Positions 32,599 to 42,135 are shown, counted from the first letter of the stretch. The stretch is DNA of 64,000 nucleotides from Marinobacter szutsaonensis (GCF_039523335.1 NZ_BAAAFC010000001.1:62001-126000), one strand, 5' to 3'. Translations and numbers: made by a program. Notes: generated from the letters alone by a model not told the origin.

Positions 32599-35382
32599 AT
32601 GCGCGCCGATAGTTGTTCCCGCATCGCTTCCGGTCTCCGCCTTACCGGCCTGATACTTCTCCTGACTGCTCTCGTTGGCTGTAAAACCGAGAAAGATCCG
32701 GATCAGCCAACCATCCTCGGGGCGCCACCGTCTAATGCCTACCTGGGCGTCGAGTACTACTACAACTGGGGCGCCTACGGTGGCGAAGGCATTCTCGATT
32801 ACAGTCTGACCAACGCGCCGTCCTGGCTGGCGTTGGAGGACATCAGCAATAAGGCCCGCCAGGGTGTGATCATGTACGGCGTTCCCGGTCTGACAGGGGG
32901 CAGTCGGGGTGAGGCGGATCTCGGCAAAACCGAAGATATCAACCTGGTGACCACGGACGGCAAACTGGCAGGTACCGCGCCGTTCGATATCGAAGTGCGT
33001 TACAACCCCCTGGCTCTGGAGGCCGGCACCTTCACCGAGGGTGAGGTACCGGAACTTGCGGCTCCGAGAGGGGAGCATTGTGCGGTGCCGGATCTTTCCG
33101 GGGCGGGTGAACATACCTTCACCATCAATACCTATGACGAGTCAGGTGCGGTTGAGGGTGAAAAGGAAGTGACGCTGCCTACACGGAAGGTTGCCGTCAA
33201 GGTGAGCCTCGACAAGCCCTCGGTGACGCGGGTCGGCGTCGCCTTTGAGCTGAGCTCCCAGTATGACCCTTCCAGATGTGATCCGTCGTTTACTGGCACC
33301 GCCCCCCACCAACGCTGTGATTTCAGTGCTGCCAATGCCAGCCACGCTATTGTAGGCAAAGATATTGTTGGTCTTGGTAGCGATACTCCGCAACTTATTG
33401 ATGAAGAAGGGAAACTACGACCGATCGATAAGGATGGAGTTCCCCTAAAATACCTTTCTTATGAAGCTGATAACAACGGCTATCTGACCCGGGGTGTGGT
33501 TACCCTCGAACCGGGAATCACCGAATGCTATATCCGCCTGGAGGTGGTGGAGGACAGCTTTGCCGAGCTTTCCGAGTCTGCACGACTGACCCTGACCGAG
33601 GTCCGCTCGGGCCTTGCCGGGCTGGGGGCCAATAACGGTGGGGTACAGACCACCGTCACCATTGATGACAACGAACCGGTGGTGTCCCTGGAAACCCTGA
33701 AAGGCGGGCCCCGCGACACCCTGAACGTGGGGGATTTCCGGGAATACCGGGCCAGGTTGACCGGCGAACGGGATGGTATCGTCAAGGCCCGTTTGATTCA
33801 TTCGGAGAGCTCCACCGCACGGCTCGACAGCGAGTTTGTGATTGAGCAGCAGGAGAGCGGACTCTGGGTGGAGAATCCGACCCTCAGTTTCCCTGCGGAT
33901 CAGGATGCAGTTACCTTCCGGGTGCGTGTGCCTGCGGATAGCTATACCAACCCGGATCTGGCCGACCGTTTTATCGAGATGGCTCTGAATGATGCCTATC
34001 AGGCAGGACGCGAAGGATTTTCCCGGCCGGTCTCAGAGGACTTGCTTCGTATCAGTCTGAATGAACTGACGACACCGATCGTTTTGCCGGCCAGCGGAGG
34101 TTTCGTGCCCACGGACATGGCCCTTGAACACGATGGCCGGCTTTTCCTGGCCGGCTATGATGGTGCGAGCGGTAACGGGGTCAAGGTCAGGATCTTTGAC
34201 CAGAAAGGCAACCTGCTACAGGAGGCGGGCGTTACGCCGGAGGGCGTTAGTCTTGCACCGTCGTCCCCGGTCATTAGTGTGGTGAACAGGAAGGTTACCG
34301 AGAACAACACCAAGGTGGACCGGTATGAGTTCGTAGTTGCCTACAGCAGTGATGTTGAGATTGCGGGAACAACGCCGGCGGGGGGTGACGATGTGCTTGC
34401 GTCCGTGTTCCGGTTCGACGGTGATTTGAACGGAGGCGAGTACGTGCCTTACTGGACACTGCGCAGTGGCACCACAGGTTATGACCGGATCCGGGATGCC
34501 GGGATCAATCCGGATTCCGGATATGTGATCCTGGCCGGTGAGACCTCCGGAACCTGGCCAGGACAGAGTTCGGCCGGCGGCGTAGACAGCTTCCTGCAAC
34601 GGATTGATACCGTGCTGGACGGCGACACACCGGTGCCCGAAGTCGCCTGGACCCGACAAGTGGGATCCGCCGGTAATGATGCCGTGGCGGGCAGCTCGGT
34701 GCTATCTATGTCGCCCATGTTGTTCGGTTCAGCGGCAGGCTCCGTGGGTGGTGCCGAGGTAATTGGCGGAGAAGATGCCTATTTCTTTTCCTACGGCGGG
34801 GCGTCAACCACTCCAACGGTCTATCAGGTGGGCACAGCCGGTGACGAGAAGGTCACGGCGGGCCTGTTCAGTGGAAATAATCTGTGGCTGTTGGGGGAGA
34901 GTGACGGGGAGTATTCCGTCGCCACGGGCGAGGACGATGTTCAAACCCTGGTGCGTGAGCCGTTGTCCAGTCAGGCGGGATTCCTGCTGTCCTATTCCGC
35001 GACCGGAGGGGTTAGCAGGGCGTTTACCCTGAATGACACGACGGATGCATCCAGCGAGTTTCTCCACGGCCTGGCCAGGTTCGGTGGCGATCTGGTGGCC
35101 GGAGGCGAAACCGATGGTAATTTCACCGGAGAGGCCATCACTTCTTCCGGCCAGACCCAGGGCATCGTCAGCCGCATTTCCTTGGCTGAGGCGGACGTAA
35201 CAGATGACAGTGAGCCGGCATTCCGTAATGAGTGGCGCTACCAGCTTGAGGCCGGGGATACCTCTGTCCATCGGCTGGCCAACTACCGGGATGACGAAAT
35301 CACCGCGCTGGTGCGCTCGGGGGAGGGGCGGATGATTATCCTGTTCAGTCCCGAGGGGGAGCTGCTGACCCCCCTGAATTGA
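32599..35382 (+). CDS. Large lipoprotein with Calx-beta-like domain and propeller-like repeats
   Basis: 927 residues. The signal peptide ends in lipobox LVGC with C28, so it is probably a lipid-anchored outer-membrane or periplasmic protein. The N-terminal part has cadherin-like strands (SNAYLGVEYYYNWGAYGG). Residues about 280-355 resemble a Calx-beta domain (GITECYIRLEVVEDSFAELSESARLTLTEV...TVTIDDNEP). Residues 495-927 contain recurring [L/V]AGE-T-G motifs (ILAGETSGTWPGQ, LLGESDGEYS, VAGGETDGNFTG) typical of SBBP-like propeller blades. Function unknown. A stretch near 33350-33480 is more AT-rich than the rest. Confidence 0.7.
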   Translation: MRADSCSRIASGLRLTGLILLLTALVGCKTEKDPDQPTILGAPPSNAYLGVEYYYNWGAYGGEGILDYSLTNAPSWLALEDISNKARQGVIMYGVPGLTGGSRGEADLGKTEDINLVTTDGKLAGTAPFDIEVRYNPLALEAGTFTEGEVPELAAPRGEHCAVPDLSGAGEHTFTINTYDESGAVEGEKEVTLPTRKVAVKVSLDKPSVTRVGVAFELSSQYDPSRCDPSFTGTAPHQRCDFSAANASHAIVGKDIVGLGSDTPQLIDEEGKLRPIDKDGVPLKYLSYEADNNGYLTRGVVTLEPGITECYIRLEVVEDSFAELSESARLTLTEVRSGLAGLGANNGGVQTTVTIDDNEPVVSLETLKGGPRDTLNVGDFREYRARLTGERDGIVKARLIHSESSTARLDSEFVIEQQESGLWVENPTLSFPADQDAVTFRVRVPADSYTNPDLADRFIEMALNDAYQAGREGFSRPVSEDLLRISLNELTTPIVLPASGGFVPTDMALEHDGRLFLAGYDGASGNGVKVRIFDQKGNLLQEAGVTPEGVSLAPSSPVISVVNRKVTENNTKVDRYEFVVAYSSDVEIAGTTPAGGDDVLASVFRFDGDLNGGEYVPYWTLRSGTTGYDRIRDAGINPDSGYVILAGETSGTWPGQSSAGGVDSFLQRIDTVLDGDTPVPEVAWTRQVGSAGNDAVAGSSVLSMSPMLFGSAAGSVGGAEVIGGEDAYFFSYGGASTTPTVYQVGTAGDEKVTAGLFSGNNLWLLGESDGEYSVATGEDDVQTLVREPLSSQAGFLLSYSATGGVSRAFTLNDTTDASSEFLHGLARFGGDLVAGGETDGNFTGEAITSSGQTQGIVSRISLAEADVTDDSEPAFRNEWRYQLEAGDTSVHRLANYRDDEITALVRSGEGRMIILFSPEGELLTPLN

Positions 35383-35386
35383 GGCC

Positions 35387-37264
35387 TCAGCCGGCCCGGC
35401 GCCGGCACATCCGGTCTGGCCGGACGCTGTGTGCAAGTGTCGCAGGCAGGCAGGCCGGTTGCCCGGTGAGCTGGTCCGCCACGTATTCCGCCAGTAACGG
35501 CGCGTAGGTGAGGCCCTTGCTCCCCAGGCCGGTGAGTAGATAGACGCCTTCAAGGGATTGCCCGTTGCAGTCTGCCATCATTCCGGCCACCGGCTGATAA
35601 TCGTGGGTGGTGCAGCGAAACCCGACCCGGCCCTCGACCTCCCCGCTGATTCCTTTCTCAGTAAATAACCCGGGCAACATGGCACCGAGCTGCTCGAGAT
35701 TCTCGTTGTTTGCCTCGCGGGTGACCGAGGGATCGGCGCTGTGCAGGTCAAAGGTGGCCCCGGTTACAGCCAAGCCGTCCTGGCACGGATTAAGGTATTT
35801 CTGGCCACAGATAACCGCCTTCGGTGCCCGGATCGCTTCCTCGGGGAGGTGGGTTACCTGGCCCCGGATCGCCTTGAAACGATATTCACCCTTGAGCGGG
35901 ATCAGTTCCGCCGTTTTGTGGCCTGCCGCAATTACCACGCTGTCTGCGATAATGTCCGACCCCTCACGGCTGGAAAGGTGCCATTTTCCGTTACAGGGCA
36001 TCAGCCGAGCCACTCGTGTGCCGAACCGGCAATCGATAAGCGCGTGATGAGCCAGCTCCTGGCAAAGGCTGCCGGGTGACAGCCAGCCATTATTGGGGAA
36101 CCAGAGCCCACCGTTAGCGACGGGAGTGCCGGTAAGTTCGGAGGCGGTCGCCTCATCCACAGGGTACAGAAGCTCTTCGGGATATTGGTTGCGCTCCAGA
36201 AAACGGGCCTGCCGGTCCTGTTCCTGGGGATTCCATGCCATCTGAAGCAGACCGGTCGGGTGCCAGAAGGCATCCCGGTATGGTTTGTAGGCACGCTGGC
36301 TGAAGGTCAGGGCGGAAAGAGCCAGTTCTGTCTGGGTGTTGAATTCGACGCCAAGTTTTACATACATCGCGCCCTGAAGATTGCCGGAGGCCGCGGCACC
36401 GGCCTTCTCTTCTGCATCAATCAGAGTGACGGCCACCCCACGACTGGCCAGGTTCCGGGCCAGCAGGGTGCCGGCGATGCCCGCACCAATGATGGCCACG
36501 GTGCCGGAAGGCGCTGGCGAGTCACTGCAAGCGGTGCCGGTCAGCACCCCGGCAATCATGTCCCGCTTGCGTCCGTAGCCGGGGGTTTTGCGCATCTCGA
36601 ATCCTTCGTCCTCGAGCGCCCGGCGTATTCTGCCAACGGCGGTGAAGGTGGCCAGGGTCGTGCCCGGCTTGCTGTGCTCGCGGATCAGGGCCATGGCCTG
36701 GTCCAGCCACATGTCGGGATTCAGGGCCGGGGCGAAGCCGTCCAGGAACCAGGCGTCGGCAGAGAATGACAGGGCTCCCCAGGCCTCCAGGACATCGCCA
36801 AAATAAAGGGTCAGGCGCACCCGGCCCTCATCCAGTACCAGGCGGTGAGTACCCCGGACCAGGGGCGGGTATTGGGCAAGCAGTTCCTCGGCGAGTGGTG
36901 CCAGTTCGGGCCAGAGATCCAGGGCGCGCTTGAGGTCATCCCGTGTGAGCGGGTAGCGCTCAGCGGAGATGAAATGCAGTACGGAGCCGTTATCCGGCCG
37001 GTTTTTCCGCCAGGCCTGCCAGGCAGCAAGAAAATTGAGACCGGTGCCGAAGCCGGTCTCCGCGATCACGAAGGAATCTCGATCAGACAAGTTCCGGAAA
37101 CGGTCGGGCAGGTGGTTGTGGTTCAGGAAGACGTATCGGGTTTCTTCCAGTCCATTGTCGCGGGAGAAATAGACATCCCCGAACCGGGCCGATTCCGGTA
37201 TTCCGTCCCGCCAGACAAGATCGGCGGGTTCGATCGCAGGCGGGCGTATAGTGCTGTCAGTCAT
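35387..37264 (-). CDS. mnmC: MnmC, bifunctional tRNA mnm5s2U34 synthesis enzyme
   Basis: 625 residues. The N-terminal methyltransferase domain (DUF752 type; VIAETGFGTGLNFLAAW is the SAM site, FLDGFAPALNPDMW follows) is fused to a C-terminal FAD oxidoreductase (VAIIGAGIAGTLLARNLA, LTGLGSKGLTYAPL). The FAD part removes carboxymethyl from cmnm5s2U34 and the methyltransferase part adds methyl to give mnm5s2U34. It follows the cyclophilin gene by three bases. Its stop and that of the converging lipoprotein gene lie in one 10-bp palindrome. Confidence 0.94.
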   Translation of the reverse strand: MTDSTIRPPAIEPADLVWRDGIPESARFGDVYFSRDNGLEETRYVFLNHNHLPDRFRNLSDRDSFVIAETGFGTGLNFLAAWQAWRKNRPDNGSVLHFISAERYPLTRDDLKRALDLWPELAPLAEELLAQYPPLVRGTHRLVLDEGRVRLTLYFGDVLEAWGALSFSADAWFLDGFAPALNPDMWLDQAMALIREHSKPGTTLATFTAVGRIRRALEDEGFEMRKTPGYGRKRDMIAGVLTGTACSDSPAPSGTVAIIGAGIAGTLLARNLASRGVAVTLIDAEEKAGAAASGNLQGAMYVKLGVEFNTQTELALSALTFSQRAYKPYRDAFWHPTGLLQMAWNPQEQDRQARFLERNQYPEELLYPVDEATASELTGTPVANGGLWFPNNGWLSPGSLCQELAHHALIDCRFGTRVARLMPCNGKWHLSSREGSDIIADSVVIAAGHKTAELIPLKGEYRFKAIRGQVTHLPEEAIRAPKAVICGQKYLNPCQDGLAVTGATFDLHSADPSVTREANNENLEQLGAMLPGLFTEKGISGEVEGRVGFRCTTHDYQPVAGMMADCNGQSLEGVYLLTGLGSKGLTYAPLLAEYVADQLTGQPACLPATLAHSVRPDRMCRRRAG

Positions 37265-37267
37265 GTT

Positions 37268-37885
37268 CTACTCGTCGTTGCTGACCACCGAAACCTTCTC
37301 GATGATGACCGGCTCCACCGGTACGTCCCTCATGCCACGGGCGTAGCCGGTTTCAACACCGGCGATGGCATCAACCACATCCATGCCTTCGGTAACCTCG
37401 CCAAACACGGCGTAGCCCGCGCCCCGGACGCCGGCATTGAGGGCGTCATTATCGACCACGTTGATGAAAAACTGGGAAGTTGCCGAATCCGGATTGTTGG
37501 TGCGGGCCATGGCGATGGTGCCCCGCTGGTTCGGAAGGTCCTTGCTGGCTTCGTTGACGATCGGATCCCGGGTGGGTTTCCGGGACAGCTCAGCCGTGAA
37601 TCCGCCACCCTGGATCATGAAGCCGGCAATGACACGGTGAAACACCGTACCCTCATAGAATCCGTCCCGGGCGTATTGAAGGAAGTTCTCTACGGTTTCG
37701 GGAGCCACATCGGGGCGAAGTTCGAGCACGAAGTCACCCTGGCTTGTTTCAAACAGGACTTCCGGCATTGTCGCATCCTCGTCTCCCGATTGGGCCTGTG
37801 CCGGTGCGGAGACCAGGTAAAGAGCAGCCAGGGCAGCCAGCAGCGGGGAAACCAGTTGGCGGGAGAAAGGCATATATTGGGTCAT
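37268..37885 (-). CDS. Periplasmic cyclophilin-type peptidyl-prolyl isomerase
   Basis: 205 residues from the ATG at 37885, which gives an ordinary signal peptide (MTQYMPFSRQLVSPLLAALA...APAQAQ). A farther in-frame ATG at 37984 would bury the signal. The cyclophilin core contains VFHRVIAGFMIQGG (catalytic Arg in FHR), RGTIAMART, SQFFINVVDN and YAVFGEV. It should isomerise Xaa-Pro bonds of periplasmic proteins, like PpiA. It is translated just before mnmC, with no obvious functional link. Confidence 0.88.
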   Translation of the reverse strand: MTQYMPFSRQLVSPLLAALAALYLVSAPAQAQSGDEDATMPEVLFETSQGDFVLELRPDVAPETVENFLQYARDGFYEGTVFHRVIAGFMIQGGGFTAELSRKPTRDPIVNEASKDLPNQRGTIAMARTNNPDSATSQFFINVVDNDALNAGVRGAGYAVFGEVTEGMDVVDAIAGVETGYARGMRDVPVEPVIIEKVSVVSNDE

Positions 37886-38041
37886 ATCCGGGATACTCTC
37901 GATGTTGTAGGCGAAGTTCCGACCAGGGTAAATCAGCGGGACCTGCTGGGTGAAGCAGGATGTTAGCAGATTGATCCCACACAACGGCCAGCCGAAGGTG
38001 GTAAAATGCCACGTTAATTACGCGAATATAATAATGAGTCA

Positions 38042-38866
38042 ATGGAAACGATAAAGACAAGCGACTATCAGGCCTTGCAGGCCTATCTTCGGGACGCCTG
38101 CGGGATCCTGCTGAGGGACAGCGCTCAGGAGCTGGCCCGGCGACGCCTGCGGCCGGTACTGGATAATCATCAGTTGACCTCCATCGAGGATCTACTGGAA
38201 GGGCTGGACAGACCGGGGCGGTCCGGCCTGAAGGAAGCTGTCATTGATGCGATCACCATGAGCGAAAGCCGGTGGTTCGGCGACGCGTCGGTGTTTTCAA
38301 TGCTGTGCGATCACGTGTTACCCGACCTTGCCGGGCGCAACTCCGGCAAACGGGTGGCTATCTGGTCAGCGGCCTGTTCCACAGGCCAGGAGCCATATTC
38401 CCTGGCCATGGCCATAAGCGAGTTCCGGGAGCGGAACCCCGGTAGCCTGGGTGAGGGCCGGGTGTTGGCGACGGATACTTCCCGGAGCGCCCTGGAAGTG
38501 GCCCGGCGGGCTCAATACGAACTCGGTCCCGACGACACAAGCGTTACCCCCGGGCGCAGGGAGCGCTTTTTCCGGTCCGTCGAGAGGGGTGGCTGGCAAG
38601 TCAGCCCCGACATCCGTGCCCTGGTCGAGTTCCGTGAGCTGAACCTGCTTCAGCGCGCGCTGCCAGGCAAGTTCGACGTGGTGATCTGCCAGAATGCCCT
38701 GGTTTACTATTCGGCAGAAAAGAGAGGGGCCATATTGGCCCGGTTCCATGCTGCCCTCAATCCCGGCGGCTACCTGATCGCCGGATCCTCCGAGCTGGCG
38801 GGCGATGTTCCCGACCTTTACGAACCCATTGAGTGCCCAAGCGGCAACGCCTACAGGAAAAAGTAA
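38042..38866 (+). CDS. CheR-like protein methyltransferase, orphan
   Basis: 274 residues. The N-terminal helical domain is followed by a SAM domain: WSAACSTGQEPYSLAMAISE (motif I region), FDVVICQNALVYYSAEKRGAIL and LNPGGYLIAGSSE. This is the CheR architecture that methylates receptor glutamates. No chemotaxis gene is near, and the family signature NVLIYF reads NALVYY here. It may serve a pili or Wsp-type pathway encoded elsewhere. A TATAAT at 38027-38032 lies too close to the start to be a normal promoter. Confidence 0.82.
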   Translation: METIKTSDYQALQAYLRDACGILLRDSAQELARRRLRPVLDNHQLTSIEDLLEGLDRPGRSGLKEAVIDAITMSESRWFGDASVFSMLCDHVLPDLAGRNSGKRVAIWSAACSTGQEPYSLAMAISEFRERNPGSLGEGRVLATDTSRSALEVARRAQYELGPDDTSVTPGRRERFFRSVERGGWQVSPDIRALVEFRELNLLQRALPGKFDVVICQNALVYYSAEKRGAILARFHAALNPGGYLIAGSSELAGDVPDLYEPIECPSGNAYRKK

Positions 38867-38869
38867 TCC

Positions 38870-40075
38870 ATGCCTCTGAATGTCTGGGTGCTGGTGGCTG
38901 CGCAAGCGCTGGCCATGTGTACCGCACCGTTCATCATCGTCATCGGCAGCATCCAGGGCCGGGCCCTGGCACCGTCTGCGGAGTGGGCCACGCTTCCCGT
39001 GGGGCTCGTGGTGGTCGGGACCGTGCTTTCGGTCAAGCCGGCGACCTGGCTGATGGAGCGGATAGGGCGCAAACCGGTCATGCTGCTGGGTGCCATCATG
39101 GGAATCCTGGCGGGCGGTGTGGGTGCACTGGCCTCCTGGCAGGGATCTTTCCTGTTGCTTTGTGTGGCTGCGGTCGTGGGCGGCAGTGGCCTTGCGGTGG
39201 TGCACCAGTACCGGTTTGCCGCGATGGAATCGGTCGGACCTGAACTTGCAGGCTCGGCCGCAGCCCGGGTGCTTCTGGGCGGACTCGGTGCAGCCTGGTT
39301 GGGGCCCGAGATTGCCACGCTTGGTGCGGGGCCCGATGAGACCTATCCGTTTATGGATAGTTGGCTTGGACTGTTGGCGGTGCAGGCCGTGGCATTGGTC
39401 ACGCTTTTCGCCGGCTATCGGTCGAAAGGTGAACTGGTCCGGGAGGACCATGTTGGCGGCGGCCGGCCGCTGCGGGAAATCCTGGTCAATCCTCTGGTGC
39501 TGGCCGCGATCGGTGCCGCCGCCATCGGCTACGCGGTGATGGCTTTTATCATGACCGCGACTCCGCTGAGCATGACCGAAATGGCCGGTCACAGCCTCGA
39601 CGATGCCAAGACAGTCATTCAGCTCCACATCATGGCCATGTACCTGCCATCCCTGATCAGCGGCTGGCTGACCCGGGTAGTGGGCATTCCCCTGATGATG
39701 GTCGGCGGGCTGCTGGCCTATCTCGCGTGCGTGTTGCTTGCGGCAGCCGGCATCAGCTTCCACCACTACCTGTGGGCGCTCCTGTTGCTGGGTGTTGGCT
39801 GGAACTTTCTGTTTGTGGGTGGAACTGCCTTGCTGCCTCAGGGCTACCAGGATTCCGAGCGTTTCCGGGTGCAGGGGCTCAATGACATCCTTGTATTCGG
39901 CTCCCAGGCCACCGCGTCGCTGTCCGCCGGGGCGGTTTTTGCCTGGATCGGGTGGTCCGGTCTGGTTATGGTTTCCGTACCTTTCCTGGTACTTCAGGGT
40001 ATTCTCGTTATGCTATGGCTGGCTCGTTCCAGGGCAACCCAGAAGCTGCAGACAGGAGGCGCAGATGCAGATTGA
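38870..40075 (+). CDS. MFS transporter
   Basis: 401 residues, about 12 membrane helices. The motif A loop after helix 2 is MERIGRKPVMLLGA; the second half begins near residue 200 after the cytosolic loop (KGELVREDHVGGGRPLREIL). Substrate unknown. It starts three bases after the methyltransferase gene and overlaps the flavin reductase gene by 11 bases, so the three are probably co-transcribed. Confidence 0.85.
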   Translation: MPLNVWVLVAAQALAMCTAPFIIVIGSIQGRALAPSAEWATLPVGLVVVGTVLSVKPATWLMERIGRKPVMLLGAIMGILAGGVGALASWQGSFLLLCVAAVVGGSGLAVVHQYRFAAMESVGPELAGSAAARVLLGGLGAAWLGPEIATLGAGPDETYPFMDSWLGLLAVQAVALVTLFAGYRSKGELVREDHVGGGRPLREILVNPLVLAAIGAAAIGYAVMAFIMTATPLSMTEMAGHSLDDAKTVIQLHIMAMYLPSLISGWLTRVVGIPLMMVGGLLAYLACVLLAAAGISFHHYLWALLLLGVGWNFLFVGGTALLPQGYQDSERFRVQGLNDILVFGSQATASLSAGAVFAWIGWSGLVMVSVPFLVLQGILVMLWLARSRATQKLQTGGADAD

Positions 40076-40682
40076 TTTTGATGGCATGGACCCGAAAGAG
40101 GTCTATCACATCCTCACCCAGACCATTATTCCCCGGCCGGTCGCCTGGGTGCTCAGCGAGAATCCGGACGGTGATTACAACCTGGCACCGTTCTCGTTCT
40201 TCACACCGATTACCAGCAATCCGCCATTGCTGATGTTTTCCGTCGGCAAGAAACCCACGGACGGTTCTTTCAAGGACACCCGGGTGAACATCGAAACCAA
40301 CCGGCATTTTGTGGTGCACATCGCTCATCGGGAGCTGGCGGAAGCCATGACCGAAACCTCACGGACATTGCCGCATGGTGAATCCGAGCTGAAGAAAGTA
40401 GATCTTGAACTCACGGAGTTTGATGGCTCTCCTCTGCCACGCCTGAAAGACTGCCGGGTGGCACTGGCCTGTGAGCTCTACGAGATCAAGGAGATCGGCG
40501 CGGCACCCCAGTCCCTGATTTTTGGCAAGATCAACGCCATCCATGTGGCGGATGAGGCCATTGCCCGGGATGACAAGGAGCGACTGCGTTTTGACGGTTC
40601 TGCCATTGATCCCCTGGGGCGACTCGGAGGCAGCGAATACGTCACCTTCGGGGAGATCCTGAAGGTACCCCGGCCGGCGTGA
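40065..40682 (+). CDS. Flavin reductase-like FMN-binding protein
   Basis: 205 residues from ATG 40065 (AGGAGG six bases upstream), overlapping the end of the MFS gene. The split-barrel FMN fold shows PRPVAWVLSENPDGDYNLAPFS, FFTPITSNPPLLMFSVG, KDTRVNIETNRHFVVHIA and FGKINAIHV. This is the DIM6/NTAB family, which reduces or binds flavin with NAD(P)H; the physiological partner is unknown. Confidence 0.87.
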   Translation: MQIDFDGMDPKEVYHILTQTIIPRPVAWVLSENPDGDYNLAPFSFFTPITSNPPLLMFSVGKKPTDGSFKDTRVNIETNRHFVVHIAHRELAEAMTETSRTLPHGESELKKVDLELTEFDGSPLPRLKDCRVALACELYEIKEIGAAPQSLIFGKINAIHVADEAIARDDKERLRFDGSAIDPLGRLGGSEYVTFGEILKVPRPA

Positions 40683-40704
40683 CTCCCGCAGGAGGTCAGA
40701 AACC

Positions 40705-41622
40705 ATGGAACAGCTCAACCTCCGGCATCTGTATTATTTCTGGGTGATCAGCCGGGAGGGCTCGATCGCCCGGGCCAGCGAGTTGCTTGATCTGGCACCG
40801 CAAACCCTGAGCGGCCAGCTGGCCACCTTCGAATCGGCTGTCGGCGGCAGGCTTTTCCTCCGGGAACGGCGAAAACTGGCGCTGACCGATCTCGGCCGGA
40901 TGATCCTCGGCTACGCCGACGACATATTCGCTTTGACCGGGGAGCTGACCGATACCCTGCAACTTGCTCCCGCTGACAGACCGCTGACCCTGGCGGCGGG
41001 TATATCCGCCTCGATCCACAAGCTCATCGCCTATTACCTGTTGCAGCCGGCCATGGTGCTCAAACGACCGGTGCAGCTGGAATGCCGGACCGGCAGAACC
41101 GAAGATCTCGTGCTGAGCCTCAAGCGAAAGGAACTGGATGTCGTGTTGGCGGACCGGATGCCGGGGCTGGATGAGCACGGTCCTTTCACGGTTCACCCGG
41201 TTGCCGGCTCCAGTATCAGTCTGTTTGCTGCGCCGGCACTGGCTGCCAACCTGAAAGAGGGCTTCCCCGATTCCCTGAATGGCCAGCCCTTGCTGGCCAA
41301 TGCGACCGATGCGCCGTACTTCGAGCGCCTGATGAACTGGCTGTCACTGCAGGGCGTGCGCATGAGGCTGATGGCCCGGGTTGATGACAGTGCCCTGATC
41401 AAGGTTTTCGGACGCCAGGGTTATGGGGTCTTTGCAGCTCCCACGGTGATACGGCGGGAAGTCTGCCGGCAGTATGAGGTGGAGCACATCGCCCGTATTG
41501 ATGAAGTACAGGATGAGCTGTTTGCAATTACCCGGGGCCGTAAACTGGCCCATGAGGGTGTCCGGGCAATCTGCATGGACCCTGTCAATTTCAACGCGCT
41601 GAGTACGGATCTGGACAAGTGA
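40705..41622 (+). CDS. nhaR: LysR-family regulator, NhaR-like
   Basis: 305 residues. It begins NLRHLYYFWVISREGSIARASELLDLAPQTLSGQL, which matches the NhaR helix-turn-helix (HLYYFW, PQT[I/L][T/S]GQ) rather than generic LysR. The C-terminal domain keeps NhaR-like RVDDSALIKVFG and FAAPTVI. In E. coli NhaR responds to Na+ and activates nhaA; no antiporter gene is adjacent here. It is 22 bases after the flavin reductase gene. Confidence 0.8.
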   Translation: MEQLNLRHLYYFWVISREGSIARASELLDLAPQTLSGQLATFESAVGGRLFLRERRKLALTDLGRMILGYADDIFALTGELTDTLQLAPADRPLTLAAGISASIHKLIAYYLLQPAMVLKRPVQLECRTGRTEDLVLSLKRKELDVVLADRMPGLDEHGPFTVHPVAGSSISLFAAPALAANLKEGFPDSLNGQPLLANATDAPYFERLMNWLSLQGVRMRLMARVDDSALIKVFGRQGYGVFAAPTVIRREVCRQYEVEHIARIDEVQDELFAITRGRKLAHEGVRAICMDPVNFNALSTDLDK

Positions 41623-41726
41623 TGCATCGAATATGTCGATGTTAAAAGATCAAAAAAGCTTATTTTCTCGAAGTAGTGTTCGGAGGAACATAGGAATCGT
41701 GAAGTGGCAACTCGGAGGAAGCAGCC

Positions 41727-42098
41727 ATGAAAACGATTCACAAATTCCGCGTTGAGGCCGGAAAAGAGCCGACAACCCTTAACCTGAAGGAGGGATATCG
41801 GGTAGTGCGCTGCGAATACATCGTCCCGCACAAGGCCGTGTACCTCTGGGTGGAACAGCCGCTGAATGTTGGCACCCCAACAGTCGAGCGTCAGTTCCGG
41901 GTGGCCCTTTCCGGTGAGCCGGTACCTGACCATTTCGACTATCTCGGTACCGCACTGGACCCGTTCGGACCGGAGGCTTACCACGTGTTCGCCTTGCCGG
42001 CCGGTGAGAACGACATCCACTATACGCCCGCAGGCGATGGCGCAAGCAACGACCTTTTCAGCAGCGTCGGTTGGCAGTCCTCAGCAATGTCATCCTGA
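41727..42098 (+). CDS. Conserved hypothetical protein, 123 residues
   Basis: Soluble, no signal peptide, beta-rich. Recognisable text: KEGYRVVRCEYIVPHKAVYLWVE, then FRVALSGEPVPDHFDYLGTA and FGPEAYHVFALP. It resembles short phage- and proteobacterium-type proteins of the DUF7352 kind, but I cannot name a function. GGAGGAAG lies upstream of the ATG and a good terminator follows, so it is a real single gene. Confidence 0.7.
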   Translation: MKTIHKFRVEAGKEPTTLNLKEGYRVVRCEYIVPHKAVYLWVEQPLNVGTPTVERQFRVALSGEPVPDHFDYLGTALDPFGPEAYHVFALPAGENDIHYTPAGDGASNDLFSSVGWQSSAMSS

Positions 42099-42111
42099 TG
42101 CGCACTCTCTT

Positions 42112-42133
42112 GGCCCTTCGGGGCCTTTTTTCT
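42112..42133 (+). terminator. Rho-independent terminator after the 123-residue protein gene
   Basis: The stem GGCCC (42112-42116), a TTCG tetraloop, GGGCC (42121-42125), then a run of six T. Confidence 0.8.
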
Positions 42134-42135
42134 TT

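Noticed and set aside
38027..38032. TATAAT as the promoter of the CheR-like gene
   Set aside because: It ends nine bases before the start codon and has no -35 box at the right distance.
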